Source: Emticicia sp031378345 (lineage in GTDB: Bacteria; Bacteroidota; Bacteroidia; Cytophagales; Spirosomataceae). From it: a stretch of 64,000 bases of DNA. The translations under genes and the position numbers were made by a program. Below are positions 50,571 through 59,612 of this stretch, in pieces. The number at the start of each line of letters is the position of its first letter. Positions within the stretch are counted from its first letter, which is position 1. The stretch covers positions 1 to 64,000 of the forward strand of contig JANNDY010000003.1 of the NCBI GenBank assembly GCA_031378345.1, written 5' to 3'. The notes under the pieces were generated by a model. The model was given only the letters and a program-made list of their open reading frames with translations. It made no database searches and was not told where the DNA came from.

Positions 50571-50699
50571 GGAAATACTATTGTTATATTAAGTTTTTTA
50601 ACAAGTTTTATGCCAAAGAAGGCTTTTGTTTAAGTTAAGTCAGTCTTTATAGGTAGGGTTCAGGTATAAAAAGGCTCAAACTTATTGAAAGATTGGTGC

Positions 50700-51884
50700 T
50701 TACTCTCCTTTCAAAACCCTAAATCCTACTGCCGAAACGATGCCAAAGCCACCCAAAATGTACCAAAGTGCATCAAAACCAAAGTGAGCGATAGTTTGCG
50801 TGCCAATCAGTGGAGCAGAAATTTGTGCAACCGACCATGTCATCGAGTGAAGAGCAGAATATTGCCCACGGTTATGTGGTTTTGAGCGACCAATACTAAA
50901 GGAATTCATAAAGGGCATTGCAAAGATTTCGGAGAAAGTGGCGAAAATGATTCCTACTATCAGCCAAGTGTAACTATGTGAAAATAAGAAAATTATATAA
51001 TTGACAACTACTAAACTTACACCAAAACTTATCAAATTGAGTTTTTCAAATTTTCCTTCGATTTTATAAACCAATATCATTTCGATAAACGCAACCATTA
51101 GCCCATTTAAGCCAAGAATATAGCCGATTTGAATTTCAGAAAGTTTACAAACTTCTTTATAAAAAACAGGTCCAATGGTAAAAAGTTGAAAAAAAGCAAT
51201 GGCATAAAGTGTAGTCAGTACCAAGAAAATTAAATATTTTTTGTCACGATAAGCCGAATCTTTTGGGTTGATGATTGCTTTAACTACCTGGCTATCAGTC
51301 TTTTGTCTGCGAGTCCCTCTCAAAAAAGCTAAAACAATAATTGCTGCACCAATATTTGTCAAGCCATCTGCCCAAAATAATAATTTATAATCTCGTGAAG
51401 CTAAAAACCCTCCAATGGCTGGACCAATTGACCAACCAAGATTAATCGCCAAACGAATGAGCGATACCGAACGGGTGAAAGTTTCGGGTGTGCTAAATGC
51501 AGCAATAGATGCAGTATTTGCAGGGCGATAAGCTTCTCCAAAAGCACTTAATAAAAAAGTAAATGTACAAATAATGTAATAATTTTGAGTCTGAGAAATA
51601 AGCAAAAACATGATTCCGCCTAAAAACAAACTCCAAAGTTGCACAGGAAAATAGCCAATTTTATCGGTCAATTTTCCACCAAGCAAAGTGCCACAAATTG
51701 AACCAATGCCGAAAACCATCATCACAAAACCCGCCTCAGTGATGCTAAAACCAAGTTTTTGGGTCAAATAAAGCGTCAAAAAAGCAATAACCATCCCTCC
51801 ACTTCGGTTGATAAACATCACCAAAGCCAATAACCAAACCTGCCGAGAAAGCCCACCGAAAGCATTGCGATATAATGAAATCAT
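50700..51884 (-). CDS. MFS transporter
   Basis: A 394-residue, roughly 12-helix major facilitator transporter. The conserved loop 2-3 signature appears as GGKLTDKIGYFPVQ, and the charged central loop is between helices 6 and 7 (RGTRRQKTDSQ). The start at 51884 (MISLYRNAFGGLSRQ) is preferred over the upstream ATG, which precedes non-membrane sequence. It resembles drug/metabolite exporters of the MdtH/YfcJ-like groups; substrate unknown. Divergent from the thiolase gene. Confidence 0.88.
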   Translation of the reverse strand: MISLYRNAFGGLSRQVWLLALVMFINRSGGMVIAFLTLYLTQKLGFSITEAGFVMMVFGIGSICGTLLGGKLTDKIGYFPVQLWSLFLGGIMFLLISQTQNYYIICTFTFLLSAFGEAYRPANTASIAAFSTPETFTRSVSLIRLAINLGWSIGPAIGGFLASRDYKLLFWADGLTNIGAAIIVLAFLRGTRRQKTDSQVVKAIINPKDSAYRDKKYLIFLVLTTLYAIAFFQLFTIGPVFYKEVCKLSEIQIGYILGLNGLMVAFIEMILVYKIEGKFEKLNLISFGVSLVVVNYIIFLFSHSYTWLIVGIIFATFSEIFAMPFMNSFSIGRSKPHNRGQYSALHSMTWSVAQISAPLIGTQTIAHFGFDALWYILGGFGIVSAVGFRVLKGE

Positions 51885-51961
51885 AGAAGAGAGAAAATCA
51901 AGATTGAAAGCACATTGCAAATTTAGGCTTTTAAGAATTTGCAACAAACGAAACTATTGAT

Positions 51962-51993
51962 TAGTTTTGTCAAAAAAAGTATGCACGCATACT
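51962..51993 (+). promoter_or_regulatory. Thiolase promoter with palindromic operator
   Basis: TAGTTTTG (51962-51969) is followed at the expected start site by AGTATGCACGCATACT (51978-51993), a perfect 7-bp inverted repeat with a 2-bp centre, typical in size of a TetR-family operator. Confidence 0.6.
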
Positions 51994-52015
51994 AATATTC
52001 ATAAATTACTAAAAA

Positions 52016-53215
52016 ATGGAAGCATATATTTATGATGCCGTGCGTACCCCTCGTGGGCGAGGCAAATCTGACGGTTCATTGCACGATATTCAACCAGTTG
52101 AGTTACTTTCAACGGTTTTGAAGGCAATCAGAGATAGAAATAATCTTGATACAAGCTATATCGATGATGTAATAATTGGTTGCGTTTCGCCAATTGGTGA
52201 GCAAGGGGCAGACATTGCTCGCACGGCGGTTTTGGCAGCAGGATATGCCCAAACGGTAGCTGGCGTGCAGGTAAATCGCTTTTGTTCGTCAGGTTTGGAA
52301 GCAATCAATATGGCAGCAGCTTATGTAATGTCAGGGCAAACTGATTTGATAATTGCTGGTGGAGTAGAGTCAATGTCCCGAATACCAATGGGTTCAGACG
52401 GTGGGGCTTTGTTTATGAATCCTCAACTTATTTCTCAGCATAAAATTGTTCCACAAGGTATTTCGGCAGATTTGATTGCTACCAAATATGGATATTCCCG
52501 CAATGATGTAGATACTTTTGCAGTAGAATCTGTTCGTCGTGCAGTCGCTTCTCAAGCTGCAACTAAGTATAAATCTATGGTTTCGGTGAAAGATGAAATT
52601 GGCATTACAGTTCTTGACCGTGATGAAGGCGTTCGTCCAAATACTACACTTGAATCTTTGGGAAAACTAAAACCTGCCTTCGAAATGATGGGCGGCATGG
52701 GACTTGATTCTTTGGCTTTGATGAAATACAATGATTTGGTAAGCATCAATCATGTGCATCATGCAGGAAATTCTTCGCAATTGACCGACGGTTCGGGAGC
52801 TTTATTAATTGGTACGAAAGAGATAGGTAAAAAATTAGGTTTGAAACCTATCGCCAAAATAAAAGCATTTGGAATTGTAGGTTCTGAGCCAACAATTATG
52901 CTCACAGGACCAGTTCCTGCCACAGAAAAAGTTTTGAAAAGAGCTGGAATGACCATCAATGACATTGATTTATTTGAAGTAAATGAGGCATTTGCGGCAG
53001 TTCCTATGTTATTTATGGAACATTTTGATGTTGACCATTCAAAAGTAAATATCAATGGTGGAGCTATTGCATTAGGACACCCACTCGGAGCAACAGGAGC
53101 AATTTTGTCAAGCAGTTTACTCGATGAAATGGAACGTTCAAACAAATCTACGGGACTCGTAACGCTTTGCATTGGTGGCGGAATGGGTATTGCTACTGTA
53201 TTTGAGAGGGTTTAG
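52016..53215 (+). CDS. Acetyl-CoA C-acyltransferase (thiolase)
   Basis: Catalyses thiolytic cleavage of 3-ketoacyl-CoA in fatty-acid beta-oxidation, or the reverse condensation. The nucleophilic Cys is at residue 90 (NRFCSSG), with HHAGNSSQLTDGSGA, the catalytic His in GGAIALGHPLGATGA and the second Cys in CIGGGMG near the end. Length 399, normal. It stands alone, without the usual fadB/fadN neighbour, and has its own palindromic operator, which suggests acyl-CoA-type regulation. Confidence 0.94.
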   Translation: MEAYIYDAVRTPRGRGKSDGSLHDIQPVELLSTVLKAIRDRNNLDTSYIDDVIIGCVSPIGEQGADIARTAVLAAGYAQTVAGVQVNRFCSSGLEAINMAAAYVMSGQTDLIIAGGVESMSRIPMGSDGGALFMNPQLISQHKIVPQGISADLIATKYGYSRNDVDTFAVESVRRAVASQAATKYKSMVSVKDEIGITVLDRDEGVRPNTTLESLGKLKPAFEMMGGMGLDSLALMKYNDLVSINHVHHAGNSSQLTDGSGALLIGTKEIGKKLGLKPIAKIKAFGIVGSEPTIMLTGPVPATEKVLKRAGMTINDIDLFEVNEAFAAVPMLFMEHFDVDHSKVNINGGAIALGHPLGATGAILSSSLLDEMERSNKSTGLVTLCIGGGMGIATVFERV

Positions 53216-53219
53216 TTCA

Positions 53220-53264
53220 AACGTTGGCAAGCAGTTCCACTGAGGGAATAAGCTTGCCAACGTT
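53220..53264. repeat. 13-bp inverted repeat between converging genes
   Basis: AACGTTGGCAAGC and GCTTGCCAACGTT around a 19-bp spacer, without a T-run. It may serve as a transcription barrier or be an interspersed palindrome. Confidence 0.6.
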
Positions 53265-53270
53265 AATCAA

Positions 53271-54197
53271 TCACTTCCAAATATGTAAAAACAAATTGAT
53301 GCCTTCGGGTTCTTGACCTACCCAAATTTTTGCTGGGTTGGCACCTGCTTCGATTGCTAATTTAATAAGTTGGTCTTCGCTGCGGTGATGGAGTATCCAA
53401 TCGCCGACCATTTCCATATAAGTACGGCTTGGATTTTCGTCATTAAAATTACCGATGATAATTTCTCCCTTTTCAGAAGCACAATCAATCAATTTTCTCA
53501 AAACCATTTTGAAACCTTTGTCATCGAAATAATCGAACAAACCTGCCGACCAAACAATATCAAATTTTTCTTCAGTGCGAAACTTAAAAATATTCTGATT
53601 GACAAATTCGATTTGTTCTAAATGATTGATATTCAAACTTTTAGCGTGTTCGATAGCTCTGCTGTCCATTTCTACGCAAGTTACTTGAAGGTCTGTTTTC
53701 TCAATTTTTTCAAACAATTCTTTCAAATCTCGTGCAGGACCACTTGCTACATCGAGCAAACGAAGCTGTTTGTCAGATTGCTGAATGCGGTTTTTCATGA
53801 CTGATTTGAAATAATCTTTACGGTTACGCACTGCCTGAGCCGCCAAATGCGAAAGCGAATACTCGTCCCACTTGTAATAATCAGTTGAAGCATCAGGTTG
53901 ATTGAGGTAGATTCTTTCGATAATCATATAATCGCCAGCATATCCAAAAGGTTTTTGACGAATATGCCCCATGACCGAATCACTTGTATTCAAAAAAGTA
54001 CATTGATTGATTAGTTCGGTAGCGACATTCATTTCAATTTCACCTTTTTGTATTTTTTGGCTCAATTCTTCAAATAAATAATCTACATAATTATACTGAT
54101 TTGCTTCGGGCCCTCCTTGCTCAATGATTGCTTCGATTTCTGCTACTACGAAGTCTTTTTCGATAATTTGTTCGGCTGCTGTAAAAAAAGTTTTCAT
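53271..54197 (-). CDS. Class I SAM-dependent methyltransferase
   Basis: 308 residues. The Rossmann SAM-binding motif is LLDVASGPARDLKE, with CVEMDSRAIEHAK (acidic residue binding the ribose), DIVWSAGLFDYF and IIIGNFNDEN. The N-terminal 110 residues form a helical domain (FTAAEQIIEKDFVVAEIEAI). The start at 54197 (MKTFFTAAEQ) is preferred over the longer frame. The substrate cannot be inferred; similar proteins occur as stand-alone genes in Bacteroidota. Confidence 0.85.
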   Translation of the reverse strand: MKTFFTAAEQIIEKDFVVAEIEAIIEQGGPEANQYNYVDYLFEELSQKIQKGEIEMNVATELINQCTFLNTSDSVMGHIRQKPFGYAGDYMIIERIYLNQPDASTDYYKWDEYSLSHLAAQAVRNRKDYFKSVMKNRIQQSDKQLRLLDVASGPARDLKELFEKIEKTDLQVTCVEMDSRAIEHAKSLNINHLEQIEFVNQNIFKFRTEEKFDIVWSAGLFDYFDDKGFKMVLRKLIDCASEKGEIIIGNFNDENPSRTYMEMVGDWILHHRSEDQLIKLAIEAGANPAKIWVGQEPEGINLFLHIWK

Positions 54198-54604
54198 GTC
54201 TATAAATTTATTGCGGAACGCCGCACCGTTTATCTTAAATGATTGTTTTTTTTTTATTTGATGATTCAAAATTAGGGGGAAAAAGAAGGACGTTTTTTGA
54301 GAATTTATATTCGGTCGGTTTGGGTTGGAATATGGGGCAGATTAATAGGTATTTGGTAACATATTTTTTTAAAAAGAATAAATTGAGCATAAAAATGTAT
54401 CTTGTCTTGAAATAGTGATACACAAAAAACATCGTTATGGAAAGGAACTCTAATTATGTCAAGCGAAGTCAGCCTGATTACAGTATGAGTTTGAAACTTT
54501 AATAGGACAAAACATTATTTAACTATTGCAATTTTTTAGTTATTTTGCGACTAATCAAACATTGCCTAATTAATTACTACTTTAAAACTCTTATGCTGGT
54601 AAAT
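54198..54604. other. AT-rich intergenic region, nothing recognised
   Basis: About 400 bp between the divergently oriented methyltransferase and metalloprotease genes. I see no convincing -7 box, hairpin or short ORF, only homopolymer T and A runs. Confidence 0.6.
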
Positions 54605-57600
54605 ATGAAACATAGAATTCTACTAATTATTTGCTATTTATTCCTTAACAACCTACTCTTTGCTCAAAATCAAAATTTTACTTGTGGTGTTAATGATAAC
54701 GTACTACCTGATAGTATTATAAAAGCCATGCAAATGACTCCTAAATGGCTTACAGAAAGACAAAGCCGCAAGAATGCGACTGATGATTTATATGTATGCC
54801 GCATAGGAATTGACATTGATTCTGATACTTATATTTTTTTTAATAAAGATACTGTATTGATTAAGTATGAATTATTGAAGATGATTGAAAGGGTATCAAA
54901 AATCTATGAGGCAGAAATAAATACACAATTAGTTGTTACGTATATAAATATCTGGAAAGATGAAAAAACAGATCCATATAAAGGAGAAAGTGATGTTTTT
55001 GTTTTAGGAAGCACATTAAACAATAGCTGGACTTCATCTTCATATAAAACTTTGCCTGTTGATAAAGCAATATATCTTCCGACAAAGTCTATTGTTGGGG
55101 CAGGCGGTGTTGCTGTAGGAAATAGAGTAAATGTATCTTCTTGGGGAAATCTCAATATCATTGCCCATGAATTAGGGCACAATTTTGGCTCACCCCATAC
55201 GCAAAGCTGTTCTTGGCCAGGTGGCCCTCTTGATTTCTGTTATGCTACTGAAGGAGATTGTTATCAAAATGCCTTAGAGAATATTCAAGGCACAATTATG
55301 AGTTATTGTAATAATCAGCTGACATTTTTTCATCCGCTATGTAGAGCTTTAATGCAAAATCATGCACAAAGATATCTTCAGAAAATTGTTCGTAGCCCTA
55401 ATGCCCCTGTTTTGGTCAATAAACCTGAATTAAACGGTAATTCTCGTGTAATTTTTAATTGGAATGAATTTGCGGAGAGTTTCCTTTGTGAAATTTCTGA
55501 AATAGCTGATTTTAGTCGAAATACTTATACCGATTCTTCTCAAATTAATGCATTATATTATCCTTTCTTCAAAAAAAATACCACTTACTATTTAAGAGTA
55601 AAAGCCAGAAATCGCTTTGGTCAGTCAGATTGGTCGAAAGCTATTACTATTGAAGTACCTAATACCGCCCTTACTGCTCCAATCTTAAAAAAACCATATA
55701 ATACTACTTCTAATAATGAGGAAACTGACCCCAGTAAAGAACTTACCTTGCCTTTTGAACCAGTTGAAGGGGCAACATCGTATGAGCTTGACCTTTATCG
55801 AAGCGGAGATAATCATACCTTTAGATATGGCTATAATTACAGATATAATTATTCATTTGCGGAATATCCCATTACAATTACGAATGATAACAAGTTTTTA
55901 ATAAAACCTGAGAAGATAGCTATTAACACTGCATTGGTCTGGCGGGTGAGGGCATTGAAAGATGGCCAAGCAGGGCCTTGGTCTGAAGTACAAAGTTTAA
56001 CTTTTTCTAAAACAAATCAGTATCTTCTTAATATTTTTACAAATTCTGAGAATATGCCTTTATCTTTCCCGCTAAATTATAATAATTCTGGAGGTTTTAT
56101 TGGAGAAGAATTTAAACTTACTATTTCTGTTAATGAAAATTACTCTAATCCGATTGTTGAAAAATATATCAGACCAACTGAATTTAGCAGTAACACTACT
56201 TCTATTATGGTAGAGAAATTATCGCCCAGCACTCAGTATTTTGCTAAATTGGAAATAATAAATCCAAAAATAGATTTAGTTTATGATATTCCTGCTGGTG
56301 TTCTCAGAACCATTAAATTAAATTTTAGAACAAGTAATCAGGATATTTCTGGAAATTGGAGATTATTTAATCAAGATAATATACCTCCTTTAGGCAGTTA
56401 CATTACTGATTTCGCCATGGGAAATATAGGTCTTTTTTCAACTTCAGAGCAAGGAATTTCAAAACTACAAACCAATGACCTCAAGGCTACTGTTCATAAT
56501 TTGAAAAATACTGATAATATGCTAAGTAATAAACAAGTAATAATGGATATTGATTCACTTGGTAATTTTTGGTCTATTATTGGAATTAGCAAAAGGAATG
56601 GAGGGTATAATGGACCCTATCCATTGCCAGTATATGCCCTCCGAAAGTTTGATGAAATGACAATGAAATTAATATCTTCTGAAGAATTTACTACTGGAGT
56701 TGGTATAAATAATATTAACTTTTTTGACGCAGATAATAAATTGATAATCTACAATCAAAATAGTCTTGCCAGAATTGAAAACAATACACTTAATACAATA
56801 CTGAATTTTGAAAATTTTGTCATCGCTGATATGGTGAGTACTGATATGTATGTATATGTTATCGGAAATAATTTTAATAATAATACTCGAGAACTCTGGA
56901 AATACAATTTATCAACAAAAGAGAAAATAAGGTTAAATCCAGAATCTTATTATAATATAGTAAGACTGGATAAAAATAATAACCTTTATACAATCATTAG
57001 CAAAGGGATTCAGAAGATTAAGGATAAGCAGACTACTATATATAATTCGAGTAATTCCTCAATTAGCTCACAACATAATTACAATAGTATTACAATAGAT
57101 AATTTTAACAATGTTTATGCGGCCTCTAATACTCTTTATACAAGTACACAAACTACCGATATTCATAAATTCAATGGTAAGGACTGGAAACAAATAGGTT
57201 CAGCACCGTCAGGACTTAAGTTTTATGGAACATTGATGTATGTAGATAAATACGGAAAACTTTGGTTTAGTTACAATAGGACTGAATTGATTAGATTTAA
57301 TCCTTGTCAAACAATAGTAAAGCCTACTATTATTGTAAGTAATGATAATACTCTATTAGAAGCCAAAGGGTGTACTAATGTAGTCTGGAATTGGAAAAAT
57401 AAAGAAGAGAATATATATGAAAAGTTAATTTCTGCTTCTAATAAAATAAAAATTTCATCTAAAAACACTACTACTTATTATGCCCGTTGTTATGACGACG
57501 GATGTTCTGGAGAAGACGCTTCTTTTTCCATAAACGTTAATCCATCATTGTTTGTAAACAGTATAGCGAAAACACAAGTTTGTCAGGGAGATACACTTAA

Positions 57601-58570
57601 AATTTTGCCAAAAACTGAAGGAACATTTGATAATAATAATCAATTATCTGCCTCCTTATCTTCGACAAAAGTTAATTTTAACATTCCACTGATTGTTATT
57701 AATAATAATTCGCTCTTGGTAATAAATAATAAAATACCAGTCGGGAAATACTGGTTAAAATTACAGGCAACTGTTCCAAAAGTTACGTCTAAAGATTCTA
57801 TCGAAATAAATATTTTAGGGTTACCAATAGTTAGTATTTCTGGAACTAATGCTTTTTGTGTGGGTCAAAGTATTTCTCTTACTGCTACTGTTACCGATGG
57901 TTTACCGCCTTATGTTTATCAATGGAAACAAGGAGAGAATATTATAAGTAATAATACTACTAATAGCTTAGTTGTAAATACTGAAAATACATATATGCTA
58001 AAAGTTACTGATAATGCAGGTTGTATGAGTTCTTCTCAAAATTATAAGACTACCCAACAAAAGCTTCCTGATGTAACTATTAGTAAAAGCGGAACTACTG
58101 ATTTACTTTATAATACTTCAGTAACACTATCAATCCCCGCAGTTTCGGGGCAGACTTATCAATGGAGTAAAGACAATGTGTCGATTGTAGGAGCTACTAA
58201 TAGTTCTTATATTGTTTCGCAGGGAGGAAACTATTCGGTAAAAGTAACTAATATTGCCTGTTCTGTAACTTCTGAAGGAGTTGTGGTTAATCTGATTACA
58301 GCAAATGAGCAAAATCAGGAAAGAGACATTAATTTGAAGGTTTTTCCAAATCCAAGTGATGGCAATGTTACCATTGATTTTTTTGTGACAGACAAGCCAA
58401 TAGAATTAAATATTTTTGACCTACAAGGTAAAAGCATCTGGCAAAAAATATTTGCCATAAGAGGTAAACACACAGAGCAGATTAATTTGTCAAAACAATC
58501 AGCAAATCAATATATACTAATACTTCAAGAAGAGGGTTTCAAAAAATCAATTAAATTAGAAAAGCAATAA
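54605..58570 (+). CDS. Secreted reprolysin-like metalloprotease with T9SS sorting domain
   Basis: A 1321-residue exported protein. A signal peptide (MKHRILLIICYLFLNNLLFA) precedes a metzincin protease domain with the zinc site HELGHNFGSPH (about 188-198) and Met-turn TIMSY. Then come fibronectin-III-like domains (about 270-510), a long beta-propeller-like region (about 600-920), and two Ig/PKD-like domains (GLPPYVYQWKQGENI and SGQTYQWSKDNVSIV). The C-terminal type A Por sorting domain starts at LKVFPNPSDGNVTIDF and ends in LEKQ. It should be secreted by the type IX system and anchored or released at the surface. Single gene. Confidence 0.93.
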   Translation: MKHRILLIICYLFLNNLLFAQNQNFTCGVNDNVLPDSIIKAMQMTPKWLTERQSRKNATDDLYVCRIGIDIDSDTYIFFNKDTVLIKYELLKMIERVSKIYEAEINTQLVVTYINIWKDEKTDPYKGESDVFVLGSTLNNSWTSSSYKTLPVDKAIYLPTKSIVGAGGVAVGNRVNVSSWGNLNIIAHELGHNFGSPHTQSCSWPGGPLDFCYATEGDCYQNALENIQGTIMSYCNNQLTFFHPLCRALMQNHAQRYLQKIVRSPNAPVLVNKPELNGNSRVIFNWNEFAESFLCEISEIADFSRNTYTDSSQINALYYPFFKKNTTYYLRVKARNRFGQSDWSKAITIEVPNTALTAPILKKPYNTTSNNEETDPSKELTLPFEPVEGATSYELDLYRSGDNHTFRYGYNYRYNYSFAEYPITITNDNKFLIKPEKIAINTALVWRVRALKDGQAGPWSEVQSLTFSKTNQYLLNIFTNSENMPLSFPLNYNNSGGFIGEEFKLTISVNENYSNPIVEKYIRPTEFSSNTTSIMVEKLSPSTQYFAKLEIINPKIDLVYDIPAGVLRTIKLNFRTSNQDISGNWRLFNQDNIPPLGSYITDFAMGNIGLFSTSEQGISKLQTNDLKATVHNLKNTDNMLSNKQVIMDIDSLGNFWSIIGISKRNGGYNGPYPLPVYALRKFDEMTMKLISSEEFTTGVGINNINFFDADNKLIIYNQNSLARIENNTLNTILNFENFVIADMVSTDMYVYVIGNNFNNNTRELWKYNLSTKEKIRLNPESYYNIVRLDKNNNLYTIISKGIQKIKDKQTTIYNSSNSSISSQHNYNSITIDNFNNVYAASNTLYTSTQTTDIHKFNGKDWKQIGSAPSGLKFYGTLMYVDKYGKLWFSYNRTELIRFNPCQTIVKPTIIVSNDNTLLEAKGCTNVVWNWKNKEENIYEKLISASNKIKISSKNTTTYYARCYDDGCSGEDASFSINVNPSLFVNSIAKTQVCQGDTLKILPKTEGTFDNNNQLSASLSSTKVNFNIPLIVINNNSLLVINNKIPVGKYWLKLQATVPKVTSKDSIEINILGLPIVSISGTNAFCVGQSISLTATVTDGLPPYVYQWKQGENIISNNTTNSLVVNTENTYMLKVTDNAGCMSSSQNYKTTQQKLPDVTISKSGTTDLLYNTSVTLSIPAVSGQTYQWSKDNVSIVGATNSSYIVSQGGNYSVKVTNIACSVTSEGVVVNLITANEQNQERDINLKVFPNPSDGNVTIDFFVTDKPIELNIFDLQGKSIWQKIFAIRGKHTEQINLSKQSANQYILILQEEGFKKSIKLEKQ

Positions 58571-58612
58571 TAGAGGATAAAAAAGAACCCGTTAGCCCGT
58601 TATTCCCCCGTT

Positions 58613-58760
58613 AGTCCGCATCTGTGATGCTGGACTTGAAGCGATTGAGCATTTGTAATGCAACCTTTCAATCATAAAAGAAGAATCAATGGGTGTTTAT
58701 GCTTGGTTTGGTTGGTTGTAAAACAACAATTCTTTAAGTCCAGCATCACAGATGCGGACT
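58613..58760. repeat. 25-bp inverted repeat flanking about 98 bp
   Basis: The 25 bases at 58613-58637 recur as their exact complement at 58736-58760 (core GCATCTGTGATGC, itself nearly palindromic). A related GCATTTGTAATGC lies between. It looks like two inverted copies of an interspersed palindromic element. Confidence 0.8.
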
Positions 58761-58774
58761 TAAAGGGGGCAAAC

Positions 58775-58816
58775 AAAAAAGGTTCTCGAAAATTATTTTC
58801 GAGAACCTTTTTTGTT
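58775..58816. terminator. Bidirectional intrinsic terminator
   Basis: AAAAAAGGTTCTCGAAAA and its complement with a short AT loop, between the protease gene and the converging lolA. Confidence 0.9.
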
Positions 58817-58839
58817 GTAAGGTATTGATAGTCAGTGTT

Positions 58840-59487
58840 TTATCTTAAATCCACAACCTCTACACCTGGATATTTTTTCTTATCAAAAGTAAACATTCCA
58901 TCTTCGGCAGGTGAGTTAGGTACAAATTTATCAACTCTGAAAACAGTGCGTTTGCCACTTTTGTCCCAAACTTTCCAAGATTTCACAGATTTGTCTTTCT
59001 TGCCAATTTTTATTTGAACCTTGGCAACTTTGCTTGATTTGTCTTCTGGCGAAAGCTCTACCACTTCATAAAACTGACTTCCTTCTTTTACTTCTTCCAA
59101 GAAAACATATTTGTAGCCTTTTTTGTAAATCGTATAAATTTTTGTTGGCGAAAGTTCTTCCATTTCATTAGGGTTAAACTCCGTTACGCTACATTCATTG
59201 GTTTCTTTTACATAAGTATAAAGGTCTTTTCCATTGGCAAAAACATCTTGCCCAGCCATTTTTAAGCGAAACTTTGGCCCTTTTACAGTTACATCGCCTT
59301 TGTAGCTTTCAGTCATTTTTGCATTTGTTCCTTCTACGCCATAAGTAAATGCCGCACTGAATGACTTCATTGTTTGGTATTTTTTGCTCATTTCGTCCAA
59401 AATCGCTGTTGCTTTTTTGTCTTTTTGAGCCATTGTTAAATTGCTGACTATCAATAAGTTAGCAATTAAAATTAAAGTGTTTTTCAT
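58840..59487 (-). CDS. lolA: Outer-membrane lipoprotein carrier protein LolA
   Basis: A periplasmic chaperone that carries lipoproteins from the inner to the outer membrane. A signal peptide (MKNTLILIANLLIVSNLTMA) precedes a 195-residue open beta-barrel: ATAILDEMSKKYQTMKSFSA, VKGPKFRLKMAGQDVFANGK, TYVKETNECSV and the C-terminal FVPNSPAEDGMFTF. It lies 125 bp downstream of ftsK, a frequent neighbourhood in bacteria, with its own -7 box. Confidence 0.93.
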   Translation of the reverse strand: MKNTLILIANLLIVSNLTMAQKDKKATAILDEMSKKYQTMKSFSAAFTYGVEGTNAKMTESYKGDVTVKGPKFRLKMAGQDVFANGKDLYTYVKETNECSVTEFNPNEMEELSPTKIYTIYKKGYKYVFLEEVKEGSQFYEVVELSPEDKSSKVAKVQIKIGKKDKSVKSWKVWDKSGKRTVFRVDKFVPNSPAEDGMFTFDKKKYPGVEVVDLR

Positions 59488-59536
59488 CTTTTTATGGGAT
59501 TAATTTTCTACTTCTTAGTTTAGACCCTATTTTGGT

Positions 59537-59544
59537 CAAAAGTA
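59537..59544 (-). promoter_or_regulatory. -7 box of lolA
   Basis: TACTTTTG on the minus strand about 50 bp upstream of the lolA ATG. Confidence 0.4.
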
Positions 59545-59612
59545 TTAACGAATTATTCTTTATTTATTCCTTTAAAACAATTTAGACGCAAAATTAATTC
59601 AAAAGGTTGTTT

